The notes under the pieces: generated by a model | Databases searched by the model: none | Told to the model about the DNA's origin: nothing | Seen by the model: the letters and a program-made list of their open reading frames with translations, nothing else | Program-made: the position numbers and the translations under genes | Shown: piece after piece, positions 7,149 to 16,514 of the stretch | Layout: each line of letters begins with the position of its first letter | Numbering within the stretch: position 1 is the first letter of the stretch | Origin: Flavobacterium panacagri | GTDB taxonomy: Bacteria > Bacteroidota > Bacteroidia > Flavobacteriales > Flavobacteriaceae | Direction: 5' to 3' | Assembly: GCF_030378165.1 (NCBI RefSeq) | Contig: NZ_CP119766.1 | Coordinates: 1,674,001 to 1,738,000 of the forward strand | DNA length: 64,000 nt

Positions 7149-9122
7149 TTAGTTTTTCTTAGTTGTGTCTACTGCTGTTTTTTTGACTTCTGTCTTTGGT
7201 GTTACTGTAACAGGCGCTTTTGGTTTTATAATTTTTGCTTGTAAAACAGAGTCTTTCGGTACTGATTCTATTTTGCTGGCTTCATTCATTCCTCCTAATT
7301 TTGCATATTCAGCAGCTAAACTCTTATTTAGTACTCTTGTTTCTAAGTCGGTTCTTGTGATTTTGTTTCTTAGATATTTTTCAATCATTAAACTCGCAAT
7401 AGGACCCGCTACTGTTGCTCCAAAACCTCCATTTTCAATCATAACCGCAATGGCAATTTTTGGATTGTCTTTTGGTGCAAAAGCTACGAAAATAGAGTGG
7501 TCTTTAAGCTTTTCTCTTTTTCCGTTTATTTTAGCATAATTCTCAGCCGTTCCTGTTTTTCCACAAATATCAATTCCTTCTACTCTAAGAGCGTAAGCGG
7601 TACCCTTATTGTATACATCAAATAATCCGCTGATAACTGGCGGGAAATATTTTTCATCAATTGAAGTGACATGTTTTGTAGTGAACTTTTCATCAATTTT
7701 TTCTCCTTCAATCTTTTTAATGATATGAGGAGTAAAATAATAACCTTGATTGGCAACTGTTGCCATCATATTGGCTAACTGAATAGGAGTCATCAAAACC
7801 TCTCCCTGACCAATTGCATTGGATACAATGGTTGAGCTTCTCCAGCCTCCGTTAGGGTAGATTCTTTTGTAGGTTTTAGAAGTTGGAATATTTCCTCTTT
7901 TTCCTGTAGGCAAGTCATACCCCATAAACTGTCCTAATCCAAAACTTTTTACGTGGCTACTCCAAACATCAACAGCTTGTCCCGGATCTTTATACTTATT
8001 GATCGTAAGCATATAGGCTTGTCCAAAATAAGTATTACAAGAATTGTAAATTCCATTATGCAGTTGATGCGGCCCAAAGCCGTGGCATTTCATAAAACGG
8101 CCTCCACCATAACTAAATCCATGATGGCACATAAAAGTCGTTTGTTCATTAATAACACCTTCTTGAAGTGCGATCAAACCAGTTAAAATTTTAAAAGGAG
8201 AACCAGGAGGATATTCGGCCAGCAACCCTCTGTCATATAATGGTTTTGCAATAGAATCATTATATAAAAGAGTGTAGTTTTTAGATCTTTGTCTTCCAAC
8301 TAAAATTCCGGGATCGTAAGATGGAGCAGTAACAAGTGCTAAAATTTCACCAGTCTTTGGCTCAAGTGCAACTATACCGCCTCTTTTGTTGATCATTAAT
8401 TCTTCACCATACTTTTGAAGAGCCGCATCAATAGTTAAATTGATATCTTCTCCTGCAACGGCGATTGTATCATATCTCCCTTCTTTGTAAGAGCCAATTT
8501 CTCTATTATATTTGTCTTTTTGAATGTATTTAACGCCTTTAATGCCTCGTAATATTTCTTCGTAACTCTCTTCTACGCCTTGTCTTCCTATTAAATCTCC
8601 ACTGTTATAGTATGGGTTTTTTGCAATTTGACTTTCATTTACTTGTGTAATAGAACCAAAAATATTAGCGCCATAATCTACTTCATAATCGCGAAGAGAT
8701 CTTTTTTGGAAATAGAAACCATCATATTTTCTGATTTTTTCTTGAAAAGCTGCAAATTCATTTTTATTTAACTGCGACAAGAAAACAGATGGAAGTCTTG
8801 GACTGTAAACTTTTGCTTTTTCAATACGCTTGTGATAGTCTTCTTGAGTGATATTTAAAAGTGTGCAGAATTCAGTAATATTTAAATCCTTTTTTACCTC
8901 TCTTGGAATAACCATGATGTCATAAGAAGCCTGATTAGCTACGAGAAGTTTCCCGTGTCTATCGTAAATATAGCCTCTTTCAGGATAGTCGTAGACTTTT
9001 TTTATTGCATTATTTTCTGATTTCAGTTTAAAGGAATCATCGATAATCTGCAGATAAAAGATCCTAATCACTAGCAAAGATGCTGCAATAATAATTATAG
9101 TGGGCAGCAGAACTTTTCTCAT
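7149..9122 (-). CDS. mrdA: Penicillin-binding protein 2 (peptidoglycan transpeptidase)
   Basis: A 657-residue class B PBP. One N-terminal membrane anchor (residues about 5-25) is followed by the PBP dimerisation domain (about 40-200) and the transpeptidase domain. Active-site motifs are SxxK as SPFK (Ser308), SxN as SCN (361-363) and KTG (522-524). The C-terminal tail of about 50 residues is rich in K, P, T and V and probably disordered. PBP2 crosslinks the glycan made by RodA during elongation. The start overlaps the mreD stop by 4 bases, indicating translational coupling. Confidence 0.95.
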   Translation of the reverse strand: MRKVLLPTIIIIAASLLVIRIFYLQIIDDSFKLKSENNAIKKVYDYPERGYIYDRHGKLLVANQASYDIMVIPREVKKDLNITEFCTLLNITQEDYHKRIEKAKVYSPRLPSVFLSQLNKNEFAAFQEKIRKYDGFYFQKRSLRDYEVDYGANIFGSITQVNESQIAKNPYYNSGDLIGRQGVEESYEEILRGIKGVKYIQKDKYNREIGSYKEGRYDTIAVAGEDINLTIDAALQKYGEELMINKRGGIVALEPKTGEILALVTAPSYDPGILVGRQRSKNYTLLYNDSIAKPLYDRGLLAEYPPGSPFKILTGLIALQEGVINEQTTFMCHHGFSYGGGRFMKCHGFGPHQLHNGIYNSCNTYFGQAYMLTINKYKDPGQAVDVWSSHVKSFGLGQFMGYDLPTGKRGNIPTSKTYKRIYPNGGWRSSTIVSNAIGQGEVLMTPIQLANMMATVANQGYYFTPHIIKKIEGEKIDEKFTTKHVTSIDEKYFPPVISGLFDVYNKGTAYALRVEGIDICGKTGTAENYAKINGKREKLKDHSIFVAFAPKDNPKIAIAVMIENGGFGATVAGPIASLMIEKYLRNKITRTDLETRVLNKSLAAEYAKLGGMNEASKIESVPKDSVLQAKIIKPKAPVTVTPKTEVKKTAVDTTKKN

Positions 9123-9625
9123 CGTTTATTGGGCTTAATAAGATAAATTATTATTATGGAGGTGATTATGGTAAAAATAGAGCTGAATAAGGTTCGGAGT
9201 AAAATATCCCAGATAAACTTGAATTGAAATGCTTCGAGAACAAACAATACAATATGGTGCATTAAAACCGAAACCAGTATAAATGAAAATCGCTCTGGTG
9301 TTAAAGATTCGTTTAGTTTAATAGTTTGATATTCGTAACTAAGTCCAAAAGAGAATTTAAAAATATAAGGTCTGTAATAGGCTAGAATTACACAGGCTGT
9401 TGCATGTATTCCGCCAGAATTACAAAACATGTCCATAGTCAATCCAAGTAAAAAGCTGGAGATTATTAAGCCTGCTTTATTGCTGTTTACAGGATATAAA
9501 ATAATATACAAGATATACGGAAAAGGACTTATGTATCCTAAGAAATTCATATTGTTGAAAATAACAATCTGAACTGCCAGCAGTATAATAAATCGAAAAA
9601 TATTTACCAACAAAGCGCTATTCAT
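9119..9625 (-). CDS. mreD: Rod shape-determining protein MreD
   Basis: A 168-residue membrane protein with five or six hydrophobic segments, in the fixed position between mreC and mrdA. Sequence conservation in MreD is low, so the call rests mostly on size, hydropathy, segments such as GYISPFPYILYIILYPV and LGLTMDMF, and gene order. MreD is part of the elongation complex in the inner membrane. It overlaps mreC by 8 bases and mrdA by 4. Confidence 0.9.
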   Translation of the reverse strand: MNSALLVNIFRFIILLAVQIVIFNNMNFLGYISPFPYILYIILYPVNSNKAGLIISSFLLGLTMDMFCNSGGIHATACVILAYYRPYIFKFSFGLSYEYQTIKLNESLTPERFSFILVSVLMHHIVLFVLEAFQFKFIWDILLRTLFSSIFTIITSIIIIYLIKPNKR

Positions 9626-10448
9626 CTTTCTCTTTGCTTTTGTTTTCTAAATTAATAAGTTCTTCTCTTCCTTTGCTTTTAATAATATAAACGTGTCCTA
9701 AATTGGTCATGTCGTTAAACAATTTCACTTTTATAACATAAAAACTTGTACCTTCTTTTTTGTAAACAATGTCAACTGTTCCGATATTAATTCCTTCAGG
9801 GAAAATTACTGATTGTCCACCAGTAACAATAGTATCGCCTTTTCGAATAGAAGCCAATCTAGGAACATCTTCCAACTGAACGTATCCTGTACTTTTTCCA
9901 TTCCATGTTAACGAACCAAAATGATTTGATTTTTTGATCTTAGCGTTAATATGTGACTTCATGTTCAAAATACTAACAACGGTTGAATAGTTTGGCGAAG
10001 TATTATCGATAACGCCCACAATTCCTAAACTATTGATAACTCCCATATCTTGCTTCACTCCGTCTTTGCTTCCGGAGTTCAAAGTGATATAGTTCTCATG
10101 AGTATTGTATGAATTATGAATTACTTTAGATACTATTATATCTGAAGGTTTTACTCCTTTAATGCTATCAGGTGTGGGTGGTTTTGTAGTGTCCTCTTTG
10201 TTGAATAAAAGACTTTTTAATCTTGCGTTCTCAAGTACAAGTTCATCGTTTTCAGCTCTTAAATTCAAGTATTCATTTACATGATTAATTTTTTCGTAAA
10301 CACCGCCACTTAAAAAATTGGCAGAACTAATTACTCTGCTTCTATGAAAGGAATGGGATTGAATTGTGAGTCCTAACGATATACCTAAAAGCAGCAAAAA
10401 CAGCAATCGATTACTGTTTCTTATAATGAAATTAAATATTTGCTGCAT
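9618..10448 (-). CDS. mreC: Rod shape-determining protein MreC
   Basis: A 276-residue protein with one N-terminal membrane helix (about residues 10-28), a coiled-coil region (about 55-90, LRAENDELVLENARLKSLLF) and a periplasmic beta domain with NSGSKDGVKQDMGVI and GGQSVIFPEGINIGTV, as in MreC. It links the cytoskeleton to periplasmic wall enzymes. The charged C-terminal tail (KGREELINLENKSKEKDE) overlaps mreD. It begins 111 bases after mreB ends on the same strand. Confidence 0.94.
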   Translation of the reverse strand: MQQIFNFIIRNSNRLLFLLLLGISLGLTIQSHSFHRSRVISSANFLSGGVYEKINHVNEYLNLRAENDELVLENARLKSLLFNKEDTTKPPTPDSIKGVKPSDIIVSKVIHNSYNTHENYITLNSGSKDGVKQDMGVINSLGIVGVIDNTSPNYSTVVSILNMKSHINAKIKKSNHFGSLTWNGKSTGYVQLEDVPRLASIRKGDTIVTGGQSVIFPEGINIGTVDIVYKKEGTSFYVIKVKLFNDMTNLGHVYIIKSKGREELINLENKSKEKDE

Positions 10449-10559
10449 TTCTTGTCTGGTTATTTTGTTTCAGGATATGCTTTATGATTTCAAGTTTTAC
10501 AAGGGTCAAATATTAAAAATTTAACCCTCATAAAAGTAAATTGATTGTTATTTCGAATC

Positions 10560-11588
10560 TTATTTGATTAAGATACTTTTAAATTTTGCAATGTTTTTAA
10601 GTGCCATTCCGGTACCGCGAACTACAGCTCTTAATGGATCTTCAGCAATGTAAACTGGTAAATCTGTTTTTTGAGAGATACGTTTGTCAAGACCTCTCAA
10701 CATAGATCCACCACCAGCTAAATAGATACCAGTGTTGTAAATATCGGCAGCTAATTCAGGTGGAGTTTGAGATAATGTTTCCATTACGGCATCCTCAATA
10801 CGCTGAATAGATTTGTCTAATGCTTTTGCAATCTCACGGTAAGAAACATCTACTTGTTTTGGTTTCCCAGTAAGTAAATCTCTACCTTGAACAGACATAT
10901 CTTCTGGCGGGCCATCTAAATCTTCGATTGCCGCTCCAATTTGAATTTTGATTTTCTCAGCAGTACTTTCTCCAACAAATAAGTTGTGCTGTGTACGCAT
11001 GTAATACACGATGTCATTTGTGAAAACGTCACCTGCAATTTTTACAGATTTGTCACACACAATACCACCTAAGGCAATTACAGCAATTTCAGTTGTACCA
11101 CCTCCGATATCCACAATCATGTTTCCTTTTGGCTGCATGATGTCAATTCCAATACCAATTGCCGCGGCCATTGGTTCGTGAATTAAGTAAACTTCTTTTC
11201 CGTTTACACGCTCACAAGATTCTTTTACAGCACGCATTTCAACCTCTGTAATTCCAGATGGAATACAAACTACCATTCTTAAAGCTGGTGTGAACATTCT
11301 CTTTTTTAATGCAGGAATGCTTTTAATGAACATATTGATCATTTTTTCCGAAGCATCAAAATCGGCAATTACACCATCTTTCAAAGGCCTTATGGTCTTG
11401 ATGTTTTCATGTGTTTTACCTTGCATCATGTTGGCCTCTTTACCAACAGCGATGATTTTGCCTGAAACTCTATCTCGTGCTACGATAGAGGGGCTGTCAA
11501 TAACAACTTTATCATTATGAATGATTAAAGTGTTTGCGGTACCAAGGTCTATTGCAATATCCTCGGTCATGAAATCAAAAAATCCCAT
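10560..11588 (-). CDS. mreB: Rod shape-determining protein MreB (bacterial actin)
   Basis: A 342-residue actin-fold ATPase. The phosphate 1 motif is IDLGTANTLI, phosphate 2 is VDIGGGTTEIAVI, and the adenosine motif is YLAGGGSMLRGL. MreB forms membrane-associated filaments that guide wall elongation. It is first in the operon mreB-mreC-mreD-mrdA-rodA. A TAACTTTG box on the minus strand (11631-11638 on the plus strand) sits about 45 bases upstream and is a candidate -7 element, though I see no clear -33 TTG at the right distance. Confidence 0.96.
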   Translation of the reverse strand: MGFFDFMTEDIAIDLGTANTLIIHNDKVVIDSPSIVARDRVSGKIIAVGKEANMMQGKTHENIKTIRPLKDGVIADFDASEKMINMFIKSIPALKKRMFTPALRMVVCIPSGITEVEMRAVKESCERVNGKEVYLIHEPMAAAIGIGIDIMQPKGNMIVDIGGGTTEIAVIALGGIVCDKSVKIAGDVFTNDIVYYMRTQHNLFVGESTAEKIKIQIGAAIEDLDGPPEDMSVQGRDLLTGKPKQVDVSYREIAKALDKSIQRIEDAVMETLSQTPPELAADIYNTGIYLAGGGSMLRGLDKRISQKTDLPVYIAEDPLRAVVRGTGMALKNIAKFKSILIK

Positions 11589-11644
11589 AAGTTTTTTAGG
11601 GGTTTAAAATGTTATAAATTATTTATCGAACAAAGTTAAACAAA

Positions 11645-13171
11645 TTAATGTTTAAAATGACGAGTTCCAGTAAATACCATTGCAAGATTATTTTCATTGC
11701 AATAATTTATGCTTAATTCGTCTTTTATCGAACCTCCTGGCTGAATTACAGCAGTTATTCCTGCTTTTTTAGCTAATTCTACACAGTCCGGAAATGGGAA
11801 AAATGCATCACTTGCCATCGAAGCTCCATTTAAATCAAATCCAAAAGCTTTTGCTTTGTCAACAGCTTGAATTAAAGCGTCAACTCTTGAAGTTTGACCT
11901 GTACCGGATGAAATCAATGTTCCGTTTTTAGCAAATACAATGGTGTTTGATTTTGTATTCTTGCAGATTTTAGAAGCAAAGATCAAATCTTCGATCTCTT
12001 GAGCAGTAGGTTCTGTAATTGTAACGGTTTTTAAATGCTCTTTATTATCCGTAATATTATTTCTGTCCTGAATTAACAAACCATTAAGACAAGTTCTTAC
12101 TTGACGAGATGGTAATTCAACTTCGTTTTGAACCAGAATAATTCGGTTTTTCTTCTCTTGTAAAACCGTAACAGCCTCATCATCATAAGCTGGAGCAATT
12201 ACAACTTCGCAGAATAGTTTGTTGATTTCTTGTGCCGTTTCTAAATCAATTTTAGTGTTAGAAATTAACACTCCTCCAAAAGCTGAAGTAGGATCACAAG
12301 CCAAAGCCGCTAAATAAGCCTCGCTGATTGTTTTTCTTGAAGCTAAACCACAAGCGTTGTTGTGTTTTAGAATCGCAAATGTTGGTCCGTCAGTTTTGAA
12401 CTCAGCAATTAAGTTAACTGCAGCATCAACATCAAGCAAATTGTTGTATGATAATTCTTTTCCGTGAATTTTGTTGAACATTGCGTCAAAATCTCCAAAG
12501 AAAAATCCTTTTTGGTGAGGGTTTTCACCGTATCTTAAAACTTGACCGTTTGCAATGCTTTCTTTGTAAATAGTCTCGTCTGTATTGAAATAATTAAAAA
12601 TAGCTCCATCATAGTGAGAAGAAACATGGAATGCTTTAGTGGCAAACAATCTTCTGTTTTCTAAAGTTGTTGCTCCGTTTTGCTCTGTAATCAAATCTAA
12701 AAGTAAACTGTATTCGTTTACCGAAGCAACAATAACAGTGTCTTTGAAATTTTTAGCACCAGCACGAATCAATGAAATACCTCCAATATCAATTTTTTCG
12801 ATAATATCTTGTTCACTTGCGCCAGAAGCAACTGTTTTTTCAAAAGGATATAAATCAACAATTACTAAATCAATTTGAGGAATGTCAAATTCTTTCATTT
12901 GCTGCACATCACTCTCGTTGTCTTGACGATTTAAAATTCCACCAAAAATTTTCGGGTGTAAAGTTTTAACTCTTCCGCCAAGAATTTCAGGGAAAGAAGT
13001 AATATCTTCAACAGGAACTACCGGAATACCAAGGTTTTTGATAAAATCTTCAGTTCCTCCAGTTGAATAAAGGGTTACATTTTGTTCGTGTAATTTTCTA
13101 ACAATTGGTTCTAATCCATCTTTAGAAAAAACAGAAATTAATGCCGATTGTATTTTTTTTGTTGTGCTCAT
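11645..13171 (-). CDS. purH: Bifunctional AICAR transformylase/IMP cyclohydrolase
   Basis: A 508-residue enzyme for the last two steps of de novo IMP synthesis. The N-terminal IMP cyclohydrolase (MGS-like) domain covers about residues 1-130 (STGGTEDFI, ILGGRVKTLHPKIFGGIL) and the AICAR formyltransferase domain the rest (RYGENPHQ, KHNNACGLA, SDAFFPFPD, IQPGGSIKDE). The ATG at 13171 (MSTTKKIQSALISVF) matches family starts, so the upstream in-frame ATG is rejected. A TACTTTTG box lies 25 bases upstream (plus-strand 13196-13203), a candidate -7 element. Confidence 0.96.
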   Translation of the reverse strand: MSTTKKIQSALISVFSKDGLEPIVRKLHEQNVTLYSTGGTEDFIKNLGIPVVPVEDITSFPEILGGRVKTLHPKIFGGILNRQDNESDVQQMKEFDIPQIDLVIVDLYPFEKTVASGASEQDIIEKIDIGGISLIRAGAKNFKDTVIVASVNEYSLLLDLITEQNGATTLENRRLFATKAFHVSSHYDGAIFNYFNTDETIYKESIANGQVLRYGENPHQKGFFFGDFDAMFNKIHGKELSYNNLLDVDAAVNLIAEFKTDGPTFAILKHNNACGLASRKTISEAYLAALACDPTSAFGGVLISNTKIDLETAQEINKLFCEVVIAPAYDDEAVTVLQEKKNRIILVQNEVELPSRQVRTCLNGLLIQDRNNITDNKEHLKTVTITEPTAQEIEDLIFASKICKNTKSNTIVFAKNGTLISSGTGQTSRVDALIQAVDKAKAFGFDLNGASMASDAFFPFPDCVELAKKAGITAVIQPGGSIKDELSINYCNENNLAMVFTGTRHFKH

Positions 13172-13336
13172 TGTGTAGTTATGATTTTGAGACTGCAAAA
13201 GTAGTTTTTTTATATATTATATTAAAGAAAATTAGTGTAACAAAATGCTAAAAAAATCTACTGATGAGTAAGTTAACTTTTATTAGGTTTTTGAAATTTA
13301 ATTATTGAATTTTACTTTATTGAAAAATACTAAAAT

Positions 13337-14584
13337 ATGATCGTTTATTTAAGATTATTAAAAGAAAGTCTCAGCTTTGCTATCAATGCTTTGCGAAATA
13401 ATAAATTACGTACGTTATTGTCGCTCTTAGGTGTTACAATTGGTATTTTTTCAATTATTGCTGTTTTGGCTGCTGTGGATTCTTTAGATAAAAAAATCTC
13501 TAAAGATTTGAGCAGTTTAGATAAAAATACAATTTATTTAATGAAATATTGCTTTGGTCCATCTGAAATTCCACAATGGAAAAGAGAGCAGTTTCCAAAT
13601 GTGAAATACGATGAATATATCGGGCTGAAAAATTCAATGAATGATACGGATCAAGTAGGGTATCAGCTTTTTGTAAATCACGAAAGTTTAAAATATGATT
13701 CGAAAACAGTCAGCGATGTGAATATTATTCCTTCGTCAAACGAAATGGTCGATATTGACGGATTAAGTTTTGATAAAGGAAGATTTTATAATGAATCGGA
13801 ATCTAATTCTGGAACTGCGGTTATTGTTTTGGGGTATGATATTGCAGAAGGCCTTTTTGGATCAAGTGATCCGCTTGGAAAAAATATTCGTTTATACGGA
13901 CAGCGATTCACGGTTATTGGTGTAATTGCGAAACAAGGTGCTGGTTTTTTTGGAGATAGCAATGATACTTCGGTTTATCTTCCGGCGAATTTTTTACGCA
14001 GAATGTATGGAGACAGTGATGCTATGACGCCGGTTATTGTGCTAAAACCTGTAAAAGGTGTTGATATGGATGCTTATAAAGCTGAAATTGCGCAAAAACT
14101 TCGAGCAATCCGCGGAATGAAAGCAGGAGAAATGGATAATTTCTTTGTCAATGTGCTTTCTGGATTTACTGATTTTATAGATGGAATTTTAGGTCAGATG
14201 AATGTAGTAGGGTGGGTAATCAGCGGATTTTCTCTTTTAGTTGGCGGTTTTGGAATTGCCAATATTATGTTTGTTTCTGTTAAAGAAAGGACGAATCTTA
14301 TTGGAATTCAAAAATCACTCGGAGCAAAAAATAAATTTATCTTGTTTCAATTTTTATTTGAAGCAATAATTTTATCGGTTATTGGTGGTGTCATCGGACT
14401 TCTGATGGTCTGGGGAATTGCCTTTGGTTTGACCAAATTACTTGACTTTGAATTTGTATTAAGTTTAGGAAATATTCTTTTAGGAACTGGTCTGGCTGCT
14501 TTTATCGGTTTGGTTTCGGGGATTTTACCTGCAATTTCTGCAGCAAATTTGGATCCTGTTGAAGCTATTCGAACAGGGATGTAG
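13337..14584 (+). CDS. ABC transporter permease, MacB/FtsX type
   Basis: A 415-residue protein with one N-terminal helix after SLSFAINALRNNKLRTLLSLLGV, a large periplasmic MacB_PCD-type domain (about residues 45-270) and three C-terminal helices in the FtsX domain (INIMFVSVKERTNLIGIQKSLGAK-like region, then PAISAANLDPVEAIRTGM). This is the usual layout of MacB-like permeases that work as mechanotransmitters for lipoprotein or antibiotic export. No ATPase or membrane fusion protein gene is adjacent, so its partner must be encoded elsewhere. Confidence 0.9.
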   Translation: MIVYLRLLKESLSFAINALRNNKLRTLLSLLGVTIGIFSIIAVLAAVDSLDKKISKDLSSLDKNTIYLMKYCFGPSEIPQWKREQFPNVKYDEYIGLKNSMNDTDQVGYQLFVNHESLKYDSKTVSDVNIIPSSNEMVDIDGLSFDKGRFYNESESNSGTAVIVLGYDIAEGLFGSSDPLGKNIRLYGQRFTVIGVIAKQGAGFFGDSNDTSVYLPANFLRRMYGDSDAMTPVIVLKPVKGVDMDAYKAEIAQKLRAIRGMKAGEMDNFFVNVLSGFTDFIDGILGQMNVVGWVISGFSLLVGGFGIANIMFVSVKERTNLIGIQKSLGAKNKFILFQFLFEAIILSVIGGVIGLLMVWGIAFGLTKLLDFEFVLSLGNILLGTGLAAFIGLVSGILPAISAANLDPVEAIRTGM

Positions 14585-14589
14585 TTTTT

Positions 14590-14870
14590 AAGATGCTAAG
14601 TTCTGAGATGCTGAGTTGCTAAGTTTTTTTGCAGCAAAGGTTCAGAGAGGCAAAGTTGTATTTTTTAAGCTGTGGGATGATATTTCAACTGAATTTGGAG
14701 ATTGATTTTAAGATTAAAAAGAAGCTTAGTTGAATTGCTTAAGAAGCTTATTTTCTTTTAATTGAATTTCTATAAAATTCCGTAGGAATGAATCATTTTG
14801 TAGCAACGGATTTCAATCCGTTGAGAAATGAAAGGACACGATACATAAGTTCCGTAGGAACGGCATATAT
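14590..14870. repeat. Intergenic repeat cluster (short tandem units and palindromes)
   Basis: No gene is seen here. The left part carries near-repeats of AGATGCTAAGTTCTG and AGATGCTGAGTTGCT. The right part has two copies of TTCCGTAGGAAYG (14778-14790 and 14850-14862) around the 18-base inverted repeat AACGGATTTCAATCCGTT (14805-14822). This looks like a dispersed intergenic repeat of the genome rather than a gene. Confidence 0.6.
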
Positions 14871-14872
14871 TC

Positions 14873-15472
14873 TTATTTGTTGCTTGGAAGTTTAATCTTT
14901 GTCTTATCCCATTTTATAGAATCTGGATAATAATAGATATGTTTGTTTTGGTTGTTTTTGTATTTCAAAACAGTATCTTCTTCTTGAGTTGTTCTTCTTA
15001 TATGATATGTTTGTATAATGTTGCTTTTTAAAAAATCCAAAAAGTAAGGATTTTTAATTGTATCGCTTTGTGAACCTATTATTAAAATATGTCTCTTCTT
15101 CTCTTTTGATAAAATATTTTCTGACAGAAAATCGTTTAGACATTTTTTTGGAATTTTGACAATGTCTTTAGGTTGTAAATTAAGAAAATGTGGAAGTGTA
15201 TCTTTTTCACTACCGTAGTTGCATAAGATTTGAATATATTCTTTTTGATAAAAATATAAATTTCCTTTTTTGTCAATTATTAATTGGCTTTCTCCATAGA
15301 AAAATCCTTTTGTTGATGGAGGAGCTACTATTAATGAATCGTAATATTTTTCAAGTTCTTTGTCTTCAAAGGAGATGATGTAAGGTTTGTTTTTATTAAC
15401 AGCTTTTTCCTCTTTTTTAGTACAATTCAAAAGAAATAGACAAGCCATAAAATAAATAAAAATTCTCGACAT
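14873..15472 (-). CDS. Hypothetical lipoprotein
   Basis: I recognise no functional family. The product of 199 residues begins MSRIFIYFMACLFLLNCTKK, a lipoprotein signal with lipobox LLNC (Cys17), so it should be membrane-anchored outside the cytoplasm. Charged, lysine-rich stretches follow, with one EEDTVLKYKNNQNKHIYYYP segment near the end. A longer in-frame start at 15517 is rejected because it would run through the accD terminator and put the lipobox too far from the N terminus. The gene seems to be transcribed alone. Confidence 0.7.
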   Translation of the reverse strand: MSRIFIYFMACLFLLNCTKKEEKAVNKNKPYIISFEDKELEKYYDSLIVAPPSTKGFFYGESQLIIDKKGNLYFYQKEYIQILCNYGSEKDTLPHFLNLQPKDIVKIPKKCLNDFLSENILSKEKKRHILIIGSQSDTIKNPYFLDFLKSNIIQTYHIRRTTQEEDTVLKYKNNQNKHIYYYPDSIKWDKTKIKLPSNK

Positions 15473-15500
15473 ACAAATAAGATTTAAATTAAAGATAAAA

Positions 15501-15531
15501 AAAATCCCAAGAATCAACTTCTTGGGATTTT
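15501..15531 (-). terminator. Intrinsic terminator after accD
   Basis: A perfect 13-bp inverted repeat, AAAATCCCAAGAA (15501-15513) and TTCTTGGGATTTT (15519-15531), 23 bases after the accD stop. It also separates accD from the lipoprotein gene. Confidence 0.9.
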
Positions 15532-15553
15532 ATGTTTAGAAATAGTCTCAAAA

Positions 15554-16411
15554 CTATTTTCTGATATCATTATTTTGAATCAAATCGATGTATAAGTTGA
15601 TCTTATCTTTCAATTCTTTTCTAGGCGTGATAAAGTCTAAGAAACCGTGCTCTAATAAGAATTCAGCAGTTTGGAAACCTTCTGGTAAATCTTTTCCTGT
15701 AGTGTCACGAACAACACGCGGACCAGCGAAACCAATCAAAGCGCCCGGTTCAGAGATGTTGATGTCTCCTAGCATTGCGTAAGATGCAGTTGTTCCTCCA
15801 GTTGTTGGATCTGTACAAAGAGAAATATAAGGTAATTTAGCCTCAGCTAATTGAGCTAGTTTTACAGAAGTTTTTGCTAATTGCATTAAAGAATAAGCAG
15901 CTTCCATCATACGAGCTCCACCAGATTTAGAAATCATAACAAACGGTAATTTGTTTTTGATTGCGTGATCAATACCTCTTGCAATTTTTTCTCCTACAAC
16001 TGCTCCCATAGACCCGCCAATAAAAGCGAAATCCATACAGCATATTACAAGTTCTCTGCCTTTAGATTTTCCTACTCCCGTACGTACAGCGTCTTTAAGG
16101 TGAGTTTTCTCCATTACATCTTTTAGTCTTTCTGCATATTTCTTTGTGTCCACAAAGTGCAGAGGATCTTTAGATGTCATGTTTTTATCTAACTCAACAA
16201 ATTCGTTGTTGTCGAATAAAATTTCAAAATAGGTTGCGCTTCCAATTCGAACGTGAAAATCATCTTCAGGACTAACGAATAAATTTCTCGCCAATTCGTC
16301 AGCATCAATAATTTTTCCAGTAGGAGATTTGTACCACAATCCTTTCGGAACGTCCATCTTGTCTTCTGTCGCGGTCGTAATCCCTTTTTCTTGTCTTTTA
16401 AACCAAGCCAT
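15554..16411 (-). CDS. accD: Acetyl-CoA carboxylase carboxyltransferase subunit beta
   Basis: A 285-residue carboxyltransferase beta subunit, which with AccA moves CO2 from carboxybiotin to acetyl-CoA in fatty acid synthesis. Crotonase-fold motifs are [45 protein letters not shown] and IGFAGPRVV. The N-terminal region [19 protein letters not shown] to [11 protein letters not shown] aligns with the zinc ribbon of the E. coli protein, but all four zinc cysteines are absent. It follows fbaA on the same strand, across a spacer made of short repeats. Confidence 0.95.
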   Translation of the reverse strand: MAWFKRQEKGITTATEDKMDVPKGLWYKSPTGKIIDADELARNLFVSPEDDFHVRIGSATYFEILFDNNEFVELDKNMTSKDPLHFVDTKKYAERLKDVMEKTHLKDAVRTGVGKSKGRELVICCMDFAFIGGSMGAVVGEKIARGIDHAIKNKLPFVMISKSGGARMMEAAYSLMQLAKTSVKLAQLAEAKLPYISLCTDPTTGGTTASYAMLGDINISEPGALIGFAGPRVVRDTTGKDLPEGFQTAEFLLEHGFLDFITPRKELKDKINLYIDLIQNNDIRK

Positions 16412-16413
16412 TT

Positions 16414-16510
16414 CTTTTAGTATTCAGTGTTCAGTAATAAAAAATTTAGTGTTCAGTCGTATTAAGTTCTAAGTATTCAAACTGAATACTTAAAACTGTA
16501 CACTGATTAC
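16414..16510 (-). repeat. Heptad-type repeat spacer between fbaA and accD
   Basis: Read on the minus strand, the spacer has units such as TACTGAA CACTGAA TACTAAA, and a copy of GTGTTCAGT recurs on the plus strand at about 16427 and 16450. It holds no gene. It belongs to the same 7-base repeat style as the spacers at 27148, 55471, 60781 and 61819. Confidence 0.6.
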
Positions 16511-16514
16511 TTTT

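Noticed and set aside
7165..7539. A 124-codon plus-strand ORF
   Set aside because: It lies wholly opposite mrdA, which has intact active-site motifs; the translation shows no domain.
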